Source: Deltaproteobacteria bacterium RIFCSPHIGHO2_02_FULL_40_28
GTDB taxonomy: Bacteria; UBA10199; 2-12-FULL-40-28
Direction of reading: 5' to 3'
NCBI GenBank assembly: GCA_001798135.1
Contig: MGRJ01000023.1
Coordinates: 1 to 64,000 of the forward strand
Length of the DNA stretch: 64,000 nt
The position numbers and the translations under genes were made by a program. Of this stretch, positions 9,763-18,065 are shown piece by piece. Position 1 is the first letter of the stretch; every line of letters begins with the position of its first letter. Under the pieces are notes generated by a model. It made no database searches and was not told where the DNA came from. It saw only the letters and a program-made list of their open reading frames with translations.

Positions 9763-9873
9763 TTATTTCTTGACGATTTTTTTCGTGTTGCGTTTAACTT
9801 TTCTGAGGCGGCTTTTTCCGTTGGACCCTCTCCAAATTTTTCCACGCTTGGTTCTTTTATCTCCTCGACCCAT
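9763..9873 (-). CDS. 30S ribosomal protein THX
   Basis: A 36-residue, very basic protein starting MGRGDKRTKRGKIWRGSNGK and ending in a Lys/Arg tail. This is the signature of ribosomal protein THX, a short peptide bound in the head of the 30S subunit. ATG 9871-9873 has AAGGAG six bases upstream. The stop TAA at 9763-9765 abuts the stop of the opposing FG-GAP gene. It is too short for usual gene-finding cut-offs. A promoter is visible upstream. Recognition rests on the conserved GKGDRRTRRGKIWRG-type N-terminus of the family. Confidence 0.88.
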   Translation of the reverse strand: MGRGDKRTKRGKIWRGSNGKSRLRKVKRNTKKIVKK

Positions 9874-9895
9874 ATTTGCTCCTTGTATTCGAAAT

Positions 9896-9924
9896 CATTT
9901 AATTTTATTTGCCCCAATCGTCAA
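9896..9924 (-). promoter_or_regulatory. Sigma-70 type promoter of the THX gene
   Basis: On the minus strand TTGACG (9919-9924), a 17-base spacer and TAAATG (9896-9901). It lies 23 bases upstream of the THX start codon. The -10 match is moderate. Confidence 0.45.
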
Positions 9925-9966
9925 TCTTAAAACGCAACTCTTTGAAAGGGTTGTCGATAGAGGATC

Positions 9967-12540
9967 ATGCCAGGTCTAGTCGTTATTGCTACCTTAGAGA
10001 CTTATCGTGCTGCTGTTGCAGCTTTGGAAGCGAGTATTCCAGAGGATGCTGCTTCAGAAGTACAAGCTCGTTTAACTAATTTATCTAACGCCGCCGATGT
10101 GATTCAGAAGTTAACTGATTATGCCTTTGAAGCTCAAAGACGTTTGGGTTTAATTGATGCTGGTTTGGGTAACATGGCGCATCCCAGAGATCAGCTCATT
10201 CGTTTAAGTCATGAGTTGCTGGCTTTAGCTTCTGAAATGGAAGTAAGTTTGGATTCATTTCCTACAGATACAGCAATTCAAGCTGAATACGATGGCATGT
10301 TAACTGGGGCTCTTGTTTTAGCTACGGGTTTAGAAGTATTGCCCAGTGGTGAAACCCTGGCTCCTTGGCAAGTTGTTCCTGATATTGCCAGAAAAAATCC
10401 CCCACTAGTTTCTAGTCAGCCTACTCTACAACATTTAATTTGGGAAGTAACAGGTGTGGCCGATGAAAGATTACAAGGGCAATATGGGACTGCAAGATGG
10501 GAAGGAGATGCAGCCCTTGCTATTTTTACCTCAGCTGGAGTGGATCGTTCTTGGCTTAAAGATTTTACTCCCACTTTAACCGTTGAAAAAAATCATCCTC
10601 GAGAAACGGGAGTTAATCGTGTTGGTCAAGCCATGAATTGGATTAAAATTGGTTTAGGGCCTGTGGAAGTTCGTATTTTATTTCATTGGGGAATGCGGGT
10701 TGTGCCCAGGGTTTTTGTAGTGAAAACCCAAAATAAATTTGCCCCTCTTAGTTATCCTGTTTCTCTACTTCATTCCAGGGACAGCCAAGATCTTCCCTTA
10801 GAAAAATTATTTGAAGATGCTTTTAACATGGCAGAAGCTTTGCCAACTGAGGTTTTGGAGTTAGGTGAAGAAATAGATGGTGTTCCAGGAGTTACTTTTT
10901 TACCTTCACCTACACCACAGGCTCATGTTGATTTGGTACGAAAGTTAGCTCCCAATCTTCCTTTTCAGTTTCATCTTCCTAATGCAACCAATGTAGATCA
11001 AACCAGGATTTTAGGATGGAATACAGATATTCACTCCATGATTCAAAATTTAGGGGCTTATTTTATTTTTCAAAATGCAATGGCGGAAGCCCCAACAGAA
11101 AAAACAGATTTAGATAACACCATGCATCGTTATGCCGAGTGGGCCTGGAATTTAATGGTTCATCGAAACAAAGAAATTGCAACTGATTTACGAAATAATC
11201 CTCATGAGCAGCCCTATGGTTATGCTTTGTTTTTAGATACGGTGATAGAGGCTTTGGCTTGGGCAGAAAGAGAAAATAAACCCATGCGTGAACGAGCCAT
11301 GTTGCGAGACATGGGAGATGATGTAGCGACTGCACTTAGGGATCATTGTGCTTGGATTTTAGAAACCGACTTAGCAAAACAAGTAGTGCTTAATCGTGAG
11401 TACCAACAACTTGCTTGGCCATTAGCTAAATTAGCCGAATATTATCGATTTACAGAACATGGAACAGGATTAAAAGAGGCCCAGGTTTTGGGAAGGAAAG
11501 TCATGACATTGCTTGATGAAGAAGCAAAAAGAATTGTTGATGAGGCAGAAGGTGAAACTGCAGCAAGAGAAGCCCTTGCTCGTGCTAGTTTAGTTTTGCC
11601 AGACCATCCTCTCTCGGATGCAGATTTAACGTCTTATGGATTTTTACCTCTAGGAGCGTCTGAACTTATTTTAGCAGGACAAGTTTTAACACAGGCCGAG
11701 TATGACCAATTGAGAGTAAGACGAGGCTACTCACATCCTTTTGTAGGCAATGTTGTGGCGTTGCCGCAAGATGCTTATCAAGCTTGGCGTGTTAATCCAC
11801 TTAATGATCCAAGTAGTCTACAAGCTGTAAGGGATTTTCCCCAAGCTGGAAGAATCCAAGGGGCCAACATGCTTTGGTTAGAGGCTCTAGAGGGAGCAGC
11901 TGCTAGTGATCCTCAAGCTTCTACTGCACGATCTGACATTGAAAAAACAGCTGATGGAATTGTGGCTTGGTATGGGAATGATTATCCTCATTATGAAGGG
12001 TTTTGGGGTGGAGAGCATTGGCTTTTGCAAGCAGGCTTGCGTGGGGCTACAGCCAGGTCTGGTTTGGCAAGGCCTCCTATGCGGGCCCTTCAACTAGAAG
12101 AGCATGATTACGAAGTTGTAAAGCAAGGACTTAGCTGGCTTTTAGATCAAAATTTTTGGGCGGGTGATGAGCTCGTAGCAGCTCTTCAAATGGAACCTTC
12201 CGATCAACGCCCCTCTGATTTTTTTGTAGGATCAACGGATGAGTTAACTTCTGTGTTAAATGAGATGGGTTATGAGGTGGATGAAAATAATGTGCAAGCG
12301 ATGGAAACAGCGCTTGGCCGTAGTGGATTAGCTCCTGAAGTAGCCCGTTTTGTCATTCAACATGTGTTGGGTTGTGGTGAAGAAAACGATCTTGCACAAC
12401 TTGCTGAAATAACACAGGTTGATTTTGAAAATCCATGGAAAGTTCAACCAAAGGACATTCAATTACCTTGGAACCCTGGACGCTCTATTTCAGGGGCCTT
12501 ACCTCGTGTACTTGAATTAAGTTTGAAGGCTGCCATTTAA
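9967..12540 (+). CDS. Large orphan protein, 857 residues
   Basis: A long, well-formed coding region of 857 residues. No signal peptide, membrane segment or catalytic motif that I recognise is visible. Composition is Ala/Leu/Glu-rich with many predicted helices. Trp-containing segments (LAPWQVVPDIARKNPP, GNDYPHYEGFWGGEHWLL) suggest folded globular parts in the second half. The start is ATG 9967 with AGAGG upstream. It follows the divergent THX gene and precedes the Cys/Asp-rich exported peptide, with a possible -10 (TATAAT at 12573-12578) between them, so it may be monocistronic. It could be a cytoplasmic protein of a lineage-specific family; I assign no function. Confidence 0.7.
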   Translation: MPGLVVIATLETYRAAVAALEASIPEDAASEVQARLTNLSNAADVIQKLTDYAFEAQRRLGLIDAGLGNMAHPRDQLIRLSHELLALASEMEVSLDSFPTDTAIQAEYDGMLTGALVLATGLEVLPSGETLAPWQVVPDIARKNPPLVSSQPTLQHLIWEVTGVADERLQGQYGTARWEGDAALAIFTSAGVDRSWLKDFTPTLTVEKNHPRETGVNRVGQAMNWIKIGLGPVEVRILFHWGMRVVPRVFVVKTQNKFAPLSYPVSLLHSRDSQDLPLEKLFEDAFNMAEALPTEVLELGEEIDGVPGVTFLPSPTPQAHVDLVRKLAPNLPFQFHLPNATNVDQTRILGWNTDIHSMIQNLGAYFIFQNAMAEAPTEKTDLDNTMHRYAEWAWNLMVHRNKEIATDLRNNPHEQPYGYALFLDTVIEALAWAERENKPMRERAMLRDMGDDVATALRDHCAWILETDLAKQVVLNREYQQLAWPLAKLAEYYRFTEHGTGLKEAQVLGRKVMTLLDEEAKRIVDEAEGETAAREALARASLVLPDHPLSDADLTSYGFLPLGASELILAGQVLTQAEYDQLRVRRGYSHPFVGNVVALPQDAYQAWRVNPLNDPSSLQAVRDFPQAGRIQGANMLWLEALEGAAASDPQASTARSDIEKTADGIVAWYGNDYPHYEGFWGGEHWLLQAGLRGATARSGLARPPMRALQLEEHDYEVVKQGLSWLLDQNFWAGDELVAALQMEPSDQRPSDFFVGSTDELTSVLNEMGYEVDENNVQAMETALGRSGLAPEVARFVIQHVLGCGEENDLAQLAEITQVDFENPWKVQPKDIQLPWNPGRSISGALPRVLELSLKAAI

Positions 12541-12604
12541 AAATACAGGTTTAATAGCACTATCTTTTTTGATATAATGAAAATGGGTCTAAAAAGGAGA
12601 ATTT

Positions 12605-13012
12605 ATGTTTAAAATTTTTTTTTACCTGTTTTTAATGGTTTTTTTCATAGGTACGTTATCAAGTTGGGGAGCGGCTCCAACTCAAAGTTCTGCAAAAAAG
12701 GCAGGGAAAGCTAAAACCCATTGCGTTAAAGCTGAAAATAGTTATGGCTCCACTTATTTTTGTCCTAAAAGTGGAGTGAAAAAAGATAATAATTTTTGGA
12801 AATATGTAGGGCAACTTAAACAGACTACCAAAAAAGGAGGCACTGCATCTCAAAATGATGGATCCACAGAAGTGCCTCCTGGTGTGGATGACCCTGATTT
12901 AGATGGATGTGACGAAGATTGGTATGATGCCTGTACTGAGGATGGATGTGGGGATGATCAAACCACTCCTGAATGTGATGATGATTGCTGGGATGAAGCC
13001 TGTGATCGGTAA
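12605..13012 (+). CDS. Exported Cys/Asp-rich small protein
   Basis: A 135-residue protein with a clear signal peptide (hydrophobic residues 5-22, cleavage near WGA-AP). The middle is basic with Cys pairs (THCVKAENSYGSTYFC). The C-terminal 45 residues are dominated by Asp, Glu and Cys in spaced motifs (DGCDEDWYDACTEDGCGDD, CDDDCWDEACD), about one Cys every five residues. This suggests a disulfide-rich or metal-binding exported domain, thematically similar to the MopE segment in the lipoprotein at 7.7 kb. AAGGAG precedes ATG 12605. No family is recognised. Confidence 0.7.
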   Translation: MFKIFFYLFLMVFFIGTLSSWGAAPTQSSAKKAGKAKTHCVKAENSYGSTYFCPKSGVKKDNNFWKYVGQLKQTTKKGGTASQNDGSTEVPPGVDDPDLDGCDEDWYDACTEDGCGDDQTTPECDDDCWDEACDR

Positions 13013-13261
13013 TTAAAATTGTCTTAAAATTACATAAGGGGCAACTTTTACCGCAGACTGCCGATACTTAAGTTGTAACCCTGATATTTTCCAAGACTTG
13101 ATTAGCAGCCCTAATAAGGCCTTGAAGACACTAGACATTTTCGATTTTTTTGTCCAACAAGGGAAGATAGAAAGGCCCTCTTTTTAGGGGGTGAGATCAC
13201 CAATTTTTTTGTGTGATTTCAATGAGTTATTATATACGATGACACAAAGCGTTAGTTGTCG
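13013..13261. other. Intergenic region upstream of carD
   Basis: About 250 bases without a convincing gene. Nothing clear is seen here except a G/C-paired stretch near 13172-13192 (GGCCCTC, then AGGGGG after five T). The carD promoter and leader follow directly. Confidence 0.4.
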
Positions 13262-13290
13262 TTGACGGTATGTGCCCCTTGTGGTATAAA
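13262..13290 (+). promoter_or_regulatory. Sigma-70 promoter of carD
   Basis: TTGACG at 13262-13267, exactly 17 bases, then TATAAA at 13285-13290. Near-consensus, with a leader of about 73 nt before ATG 13371. Confidence 0.75.
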
Positions 13291-13370
13291 ATATGCCATT
13301 CTAAGGTCTAAATTCCGTTAGCGAAACAAAACAAGGGATGAAAATCATCCTACATGGAGGGATAAGGGAC

Positions 13371-13910
13371 ATGGCAAGTCCAAGACAATCAAATCAGACA
13401 AAATCAAAAGTAAAAATGCCCGATTTACCGTTTAAGGTTGGTGATATGGCCGTCTACCCAGCGCATGGAGTAGGTGAGGTTAAAAGCATTGAATCCCGCG
13501 AAATCTCAGGAAGCAGGCAGGTATTTTATGTCCTGCAAATCCTTGATTCTGGGATGAAAATCATGGTTCCTACCTCAAACGTCAATGCTGTGGGTTTACG
13601 AGAGCTTATTTCAGAAGATGAAGTAAAAGCCGTTTACACCATCCTTAAAGAAAGAGATGTGGTGATTGATAATCAAACCTGGAATCGGCGCTATCGGGAG
13701 TATATGGATAAAATTAAAACGGGTTCTGTTTATGAAATTGCAGAGGTTTTTAGAGATCTTTCGCTTCTCAAAAACGAAAAAGAGCTCTCCTTTGGTGAAA
13801 GAAAAATGCTTGATACAGCCAAGAACCTCTTGGTTAAAGAATTAGCCTTTGCCGAAGGACGTGACGAACGTGAAATCGAGGAAGAACTCGACGAAATTTT
13901 CGTCGATTAA
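13371..13910 (+). CDS. carD: CarD/CdnL family RNA polymerase regulator
   Basis: A 179-residue CarD-family protein. The N-terminal RNA polymerase interacting domain (residues 18-80: FKVGDMAVYPAHGVGEVKSIE, then FYVLQILDSGMKIMVPTSNV) is followed by the helical C-terminal DNA-binding domain (about 95-170: NRRYREYMDKIKTGSVYEIAEVFRDL). It binds the polymerase beta subunit and stabilises open complexes, particularly at rRNA promoters. I prefer ATG 13371, preceded by GGATAAGGG; an ATG 11 codons earlier has its purine tract touching the start codon. A consensus promoter lies upstream and a strong terminator follows, so it is monocistronic. The symbol follows the family; CdnL would be equally suitable. 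Confidence 0.93.
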   Translation: MASPRQSNQTKSKVKMPDLPFKVGDMAVYPAHGVGEVKSIESREISGSRQVFYVLQILDSGMKIMVPTSNVNAVGLRELISEDEVKAVYTILKERDVVIDNQTWNRRYREYMDKIKTGSVYEIAEVFRDLSLLKNEKELSFGERKMLDTAKNLLVKELAFAEGRDEREIEEELDEIFVD

Positions 13911-13931
13911 TTAAATCAAAAAATAAGATTC

Positions 13932-13962
13932 GAAAAGGCCCCCGTTTTGGGGGCTTTTTTTT
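13932..13962 (+). terminator. Intrinsic terminator of carD
   Basis: GCCCCC (13938-13943), loop GTTTT, GGGGGC (13949-13954) and then eight T. Confidence 0.9.
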
Positions 13963-13985
13963 CATCCAAAAAACATTTTTTTGAC

Positions 13986-14008
13986 AGTGTCAAATAAAAC
14001 GTGACACT
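13986..14008. promoter_or_regulatory. Inverted-repeat operator candidate
   Basis: AGTGTCA and TGACACT form a perfect 7-base inverted repeat around a 9-base spacer. The right arm overlaps the -35 of the signalling-operon promoter, so a bound regulator would compete with RNA polymerase. Confidence 0.5.
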
Positions 14009-14029
14009 TATTGACAAACCCTGTACAAT
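14001..14029 (+). promoter_or_regulatory. Promoter of the histidine kinase operon
   Basis: GTGACA (14001-14006), a 17-base spacer and TACAAT (14024-14029). The expected start near 14036 coincides with a hairpin at 14037-14055. Confidence 0.55.
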
Positions 14030-14036
14030 TGAACCC

Positions 14037-14055
14037 AGTAAGCCATCGGCTTACT
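14037..14055 (+). promoter_or_regulatory. 5' leader hairpin
   Basis: AGTAAGCC ATC GGCTTACT is a perfect 8-base stem with a 3-base loop. It sits at the predicted transcript 5' end and just before the GGGGTGG ribosome site of the kinase gene. It may protect the mRNA end or limit initiation. Confidence 0.45.
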
Positions 14056-14071
14056 GTTAGGGGTGGTAAAT

Positions 14072-15238
14072 ATGAGTTCTTCTATTGGGGCTAATTCTCA
14101 AGCCCCTGTAAGTCCAGATCAAAAGTCATATAATTCAAAAGATGCTCGCATTAAGGAATTAGAGGCCCTTTTAGAAACGATTTCTCGTGGAAAATACATG
14201 TGGGAGTCCACTTTCGATGCCATTACTTCTCCTGTTATGATTGTATCCCATGATTATCATATTTTACGCGCCAATCGGGCTGCAGCTCATATTTCAAAAG
14301 TGGATGTACGCGCCCTGATTGGAACCAAGTGTCACGAAACTTTGGCTGGTTCTCCCGAAATTTGTCAGGGATGTCCCTTAAGCGTTACTCTCAAAAAACA
14401 AACTCCAGGTGGGTGTACCCTAGAGCCTTTTCAAAAAAGCGAGAGGCAGTTTGCAGTTCATAGTTATCCCTTAAAATCAAGTGAGGGAGAAAAACAAGTG
14501 GTGCTTTATTACCAAGATGTTACCGAAGAAAAAGATTTAAATCGCAGACTTCTGCAAAGTGAAAAATTAGCTGCTATTGGTCAATTGGCTGGTGGAGTTG
14601 CTCACGAAATTAATAATCCTTTGGGAGGTATTTTAGCTTTTGCTCAGTTGGCCATGCGGCAGTTAGAAAAAGAACATCCCGCCCAAGATGATTTAAAAGA
14701 AATTGAAGAAGCTGCTCTTCGCTGTAAAAGAATTGTGCAAGATCTTCTCGATTTTTCGAGGCAAAGTGGGGATGAAAATATGGTCCCCATGCAAATGAAC
14801 GATGTAGTCAATAAAATTGTGCCCTTGGTTCAGGTGCAAACCCGAGCTTCACGCATTCGTTTTGAATCTCAATTAGCCACTACTCTCCCTTCTATCAAGG
14901 GGAGTGTTTATAAATTACAACAAGTGTTTTTAAATTTAATTAACAATGCTTGCCAAGCTGTAACAACGGGTGGGTTTATTAAATTATCCACTTTTTATGA
15001 TAAAGAAAAAAATATCGTATGTGCCGAAATAGAAGATAATGGTCATGGGATTCGTGATGAGCATTTAAGTAAAATTTTTGATCCTTATTTTACCACTAAA
15101 AAACAAGGTGAAGGCACAGGTCTTGGTTTGGCTATTACTTATGGCATTGTAGAAGAACATGGTGGTTCTATTGAAGTAAAAAGTGTTTGGGGTCATGGAG
15201 CCAAGTTTAAAATTTCGTTTCCAGCAATTGAAAGATAG
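14072..15238 (+). CDS. PAS-domain sensor histidine kinase
   Basis: A soluble 388-residue sensor kinase with no membrane segment. A PAS domain (about residues 40-150) carries Cys87, Cys98, Cys101 and Cys115 (KCHETL, ICQGCPL), a pattern common in deltaproteobacterial PAS kinases and suited to redox or metal sensing. A HisKA domain with phosphoacceptor His178 (GGVAHEINNPLGG) is followed by an HATPase domain with the N box (NLINNACQAV), DNGHGI and GEGTGLGLAI. It would autophosphorylate and hand phosphate to the receiver protein encoded 12 bases downstream. ATG 14072 follows TAGGGGTGG; a GTG three codons earlier is open. It is the first gene of a six-gene signalling operon. Confidence 0.92.
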   Translation: MSSSIGANSQAPVSPDQKSYNSKDARIKELEALLETISRGKYMWESTFDAITSPVMIVSHDYHILRANRAAAHISKVDVRALIGTKCHETLAGSPEICQGCPLSVTLKKQTPGGCTLEPFQKSERQFAVHSYPLKSSEGEKQVVLYYQDVTEEKDLNRRLLQSEKLAAIGQLAGGVAHEINNPLGGILAFAQLAMRQLEKEHPAQDDLKEIEEAALRCKRIVQDLLDFSRQSGDENMVPMQMNDVVNKIVPLVQVQTRASRIRFESQLATTLPSIKGSVYKLQQVFLNLINNACQAVTTGGFIKLSTFYDKEKNIVCAEIEDNGHGIRDEHLSKIFDPYFTTKKQGEGTGLGLAITYGIVEEHGGSIEVKSVWGHGAKFKISFPAIER

Positions 15239-15250
15239 AAAGGAAAAAAT

Positions 15251-16636
15251 ATGAAAGCAAAAATATTGGTGGTGGATGATGAGGTTGCTTTAACAAAGGC
15301 CTTATCAAAATATTTAACCCAGGAAGGCTATGCGGTAGACATAGCGGGAGACGGGCCAGAGGCCATCGAAAAATTTAAAACAGGACATTTCGATTTGCTT
15401 TTAACTGATTTGCAAATGCCCAATATGGATGGAGTTACTCTTATTAAAGAAATTAAGGCGCTCAATCCATTAGTGGTTTGCATCGTGATGACTGGTTTTG
15501 CATCTATCCAATCAGCGGTAGAGGCTACCAAGGCTGGAGCTTTTCACTATGTAACAAAACCGTTCGAGCTGGATGATATTGGTCTGTTGATTAAAAAGGC
15601 CCTGGAACATACCCAGCTTAAAGGTGAAAATCAAATTTTGCAGAAGCAGATAAAAACTCGCTATGGTTTTGAAAATATTATTGGAACCAGTGATGAGTTA
15701 AATGGTGTTTTAAAATTAGTGCAAAAAGTAGCTGATACTGATTCAACCGTTCTTATTCTTGGTGAATCAGGAACAGGTAAAGAGCTGATTGCTAGAGCTA
15801 TTCATTACAATAGTAATCGCGCTGATAAGCCTTTGGTTCCTGTAAATTGTGGAGCCATTCCTGAAAACCTTTTGGAATCTGAACTTTTTGGCCATGTAAA
15901 AGGTTCTTTTACAGGTGCTATCAATTCCAAAATGGGCCGTTTTGAGATGGCTAATGGTGGCACTATTTTCCTCGATGAAATTGGAGATATGAGTTTAAGA
16001 CTCCAAGTTAAAATCTTGCGTGTTTTGCAAGAAAGAAAATTTGAACCCGTTGGTTCAACTAAAACAGTAGAGGTTGATGTACGTATTATTACGGCGACTC
16101 ATCGTAACTTGGAAGATTTGGTAGCCAAGGGAGAATTTCGTGAGGATCTCTATTATCGTTTAAATGTTATTCCCTTAAACATACCTCCTTTACGGGAGAG
16201 AGTATCAGACATTCCCATTCTCGTGGACTATTTCCTCAAAAGTTATTCTACGGCTAATCGGGTAAAAGAACCCATTGTCACTCAAGATATTATGAGTCTT
16301 TTGATGAATTACAAATGGCCTGGTAATATACGCGAATTAGAAAATACCATTGAACGCTTGGTGGTTTTAAGGCCAGCTCAAGTTATTGGGCTTAACGATT
16401 TGCCTGATAAATTTCTCAAGGCAACAGATACTATTTTCAAAAACTCAGCACTTCATATTCCAGATGCCGGCATTTCATTAAAAAATGCCGTAAATGATTT
16501 CGAGAACACCCTTATATTAAAGGCCCTTGAAAAAACTGGTTGGAATAAAAATAAAGCAGCAAGTCTTTTGCGACTTAATCGCACCACCCTAGTTGAAAAA
16601 ATTAAGAAAAAGCAGCTGGAAAAGGATGTGCACTGA
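15251..16636 (+). CDS. NtrC-family sigma-54 response regulator 1
   Basis: A 461-residue activator with an intact receiver: acidic pair DD9-10, phosphoacceptor Asp53 (LTDLQMP) and Lys in HYVTKPF. The AAA+ domain has Walker A GESGTGKE, the sigma-54 contact loop as GSFTGA and Walker B LDEIGD. A Fis-type helix-turn-helix ends the protein (NKNKAASLLRLNRTTLVEKI). Phosphorylation by the neighbouring kinase should drive oligomerisation and sigma-54 promoter opening. It is 12 bases after the kinase gene and is the only one of the three tandem activators with all receiver residues, so it is the obvious cognate partner. AAGGAAA precedes the start. Confidence 0.93.
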   Translation: MKAKILVVDDEVALTKALSKYLTQEGYAVDIAGDGPEAIEKFKTGHFDLLLTDLQMPNMDGVTLIKEIKALNPLVVCIVMTGFASIQSAVEATKAGAFHYVTKPFELDDIGLLIKKALEHTQLKGENQILQKQIKTRYGFENIIGTSDELNGVLKLVQKVADTDSTVLILGESGTGKELIARAIHYNSNRADKPLVPVNCGAIPENLLESELFGHVKGSFTGAINSKMGRFEMANGGTIFLDEIGDMSLRLQVKILRVLQERKFEPVGSTKTVEVDVRIITATHRNLEDLVAKGEFREDLYYRLNVIPLNIPPLRERVSDIPILVDYFLKSYSTANRVKEPIVTQDIMSLLMNYKWPGNIRELENTIERLVVLRPAQVIGLNDLPDKFLKATDTIFKNSALHIPDAGISLKNAVNDFENTLILKALEKTGWNKNKAASLLRLNRTTLVEKIKKKQLEKDVH

Positions 16637-16646
16637 ATAGTTTTCT

Positions 16647-18044
16647 ATGAGTACAATGCATAACCCTTCCATTCTTCTGGTGACCCAGAGTGAGACTGAC
16701 CTTGCCTTTTTAAGTAAGGTTTGTTCCAAAAATGATTGGAGCATAGCAAGTGTGGCTGATGCAACCCTTGCCATGCATCAACTTTCTCATCATGATTTTA
16801 CAGTGGTTATTATCGATTCTGATTTGGGTGACATCAATGGTTTGCAACTGTTGGAATGGATTATTACCCAGGTTGTGCGTCCCGAGGTTGTTTTACTCTC
16901 ACAAGCTTCTTCTACAGAAGTGGTTGTTAAAGCAATTAAACATGGAGCCTTTGATTATCTTGAAAAGCCTCTTGTTTCTGTAAATAAAGTGACTCATCTT
17001 ATTCGTCAAGCCATCGAAAAGTATAAGTTGATCCATCCAAGTTACGAGAATGGTGAAAATTTTCCAGGCTATCAGGGTATTGTGGGTACTAGTCCCAAAA
17101 TGCGCGCTGTTTTCGATTTGATTCGTAGTGTGAGTGCAAGTGATACCAATGTGCTGATTACTGGTGAATCGGGGACAGGAAAAGAATTGGTGGCCAAAGC
17201 CATTCATCAAACAAGTCTGCGTAAAGATAAACCCTTCGTTGTCATTAATTGTGCGGCCATGCCCGAAACACTTTTGGAGTCTGAGCTTTTTGGTTATATA
17301 CGCGGAGCTTTTACAGGAGCGGCTACGGATAAAGAAGGGCTTTTCGAAATTGCTCATGAGGGATGCGTTTTTTTAGATGAAATAGCCGACATTCCACCTT
17401 CGATGCAGGTTAAATTACTTCGTGTGATTCAAGAGGGTGAAGTGCGCCGCATTGGGGATACACTATCAAAAAATATCGATGTGCGTATTATGGCTGCAAC
17501 CAATAAAAATTTAGCTTCCGAAATTAGCAATGGAGGATTTCGAGAAGATTTATTTTATCGCCTTAATGTTATTGCCATCAATTTACCTTCTTTGAAGGAT
17601 AGATCGGATGATATTCCTATTTTAACCCAAAGCCTCCTTCAAAAATACACCAAACAATTAGGCAAACCCGGGGTAAAGATTGCTTTTGATGCGTTAAGTG
17701 CTCTTCAAAATTATTCCTGGCCTGGAAATGTACGTGAATTAGAAAATGTGATCGAGCGAGCCATTGTATTATCTGATGGAGATACGATTACAGCAAAAAA
17801 TTTACCTTCTAAAATTCTTTCTGCCATTTTTTACAATTCGGTGAAACAAGAACCCGATTTAGCCGAACTGAATTATAAAGAAGCCAAGAAAAGGGCGTTG
17901 AATATTTTTAACCGTTCCTATATCATAGGTATTCTTGAGAAAACAGGGTGGAACATCACAGCAGCTTCAGAACAAGCTGGGATGGATCGCAGTAATTTTA
18001 AGAAAATCATAAAAAAATATAGTGTTGAAATGAAGAAAGAGTAA
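16647..18044 (+). CDS. NtrC-family sigma-54 activator 2, degenerate receiver
   Basis: A 465-residue paralog of the preceding gene. The receiver keeps a possible phosphoacceptor (Asp57 in IIDSDLG) and the conserved Lys (YLEKPL). It has lost the acidic pair that binds magnesium (LVTQSETD in place of LVVDDE), so classical phosphorylation is doubtful. The AAA+ part is intact (GESGTGKE, GAFTGA, FLDEIAD) with a C-terminal helix-turn-helix (AASEQAGMDRSNFKKII). It may be controlled by ligand, protein contact or mixed oligomers with activator 1. It lies 10 bases downstream of activator 1 in the same operon. Confidence 0.9.
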   Translation: MSTMHNPSILLVTQSETDLAFLSKVCSKNDWSIASVADATLAMHQLSHHDFTVVIIDSDLGDINGLQLLEWIITQVVRPEVVLLSQASSTEVVVKAIKHGAFDYLEKPLVSVNKVTHLIRQAIEKYKLIHPSYENGENFPGYQGIVGTSPKMRAVFDLIRSVSASDTNVLITGESGTGKELVAKAIHQTSLRKDKPFVVINCAAMPETLLESELFGYIRGAFTGAATDKEGLFEIAHEGCVFLDEIADIPPSMQVKLLRVIQEGEVRRIGDTLSKNIDVRIMAATNKNLASEISNGGFREDLFYRLNVIAINLPSLKDRSDDIPILTQSLLQKYTKQLGKPGVKIAFDALSALQNYSWPGNVRELENVIERAIVLSDGDTITAKNLPSKILSAIFYNSVKQEPDLAELNYKEAKKRALNIFNRSYIIGILEKTGWNITAASEQAGMDRSNFKKIIKKYSVEMKKE

Positions 18045-18065
18045 AAAGATAAAAGGAAAAGGGAA

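Noticed and set aside
9770-9798. TTGACG-N17-TTTAAC promoter-like pair on the plus strand
   Set aside because: It lies wholly inside the THX coding region on the other strand and 170 bases from the next plus-strand gene.
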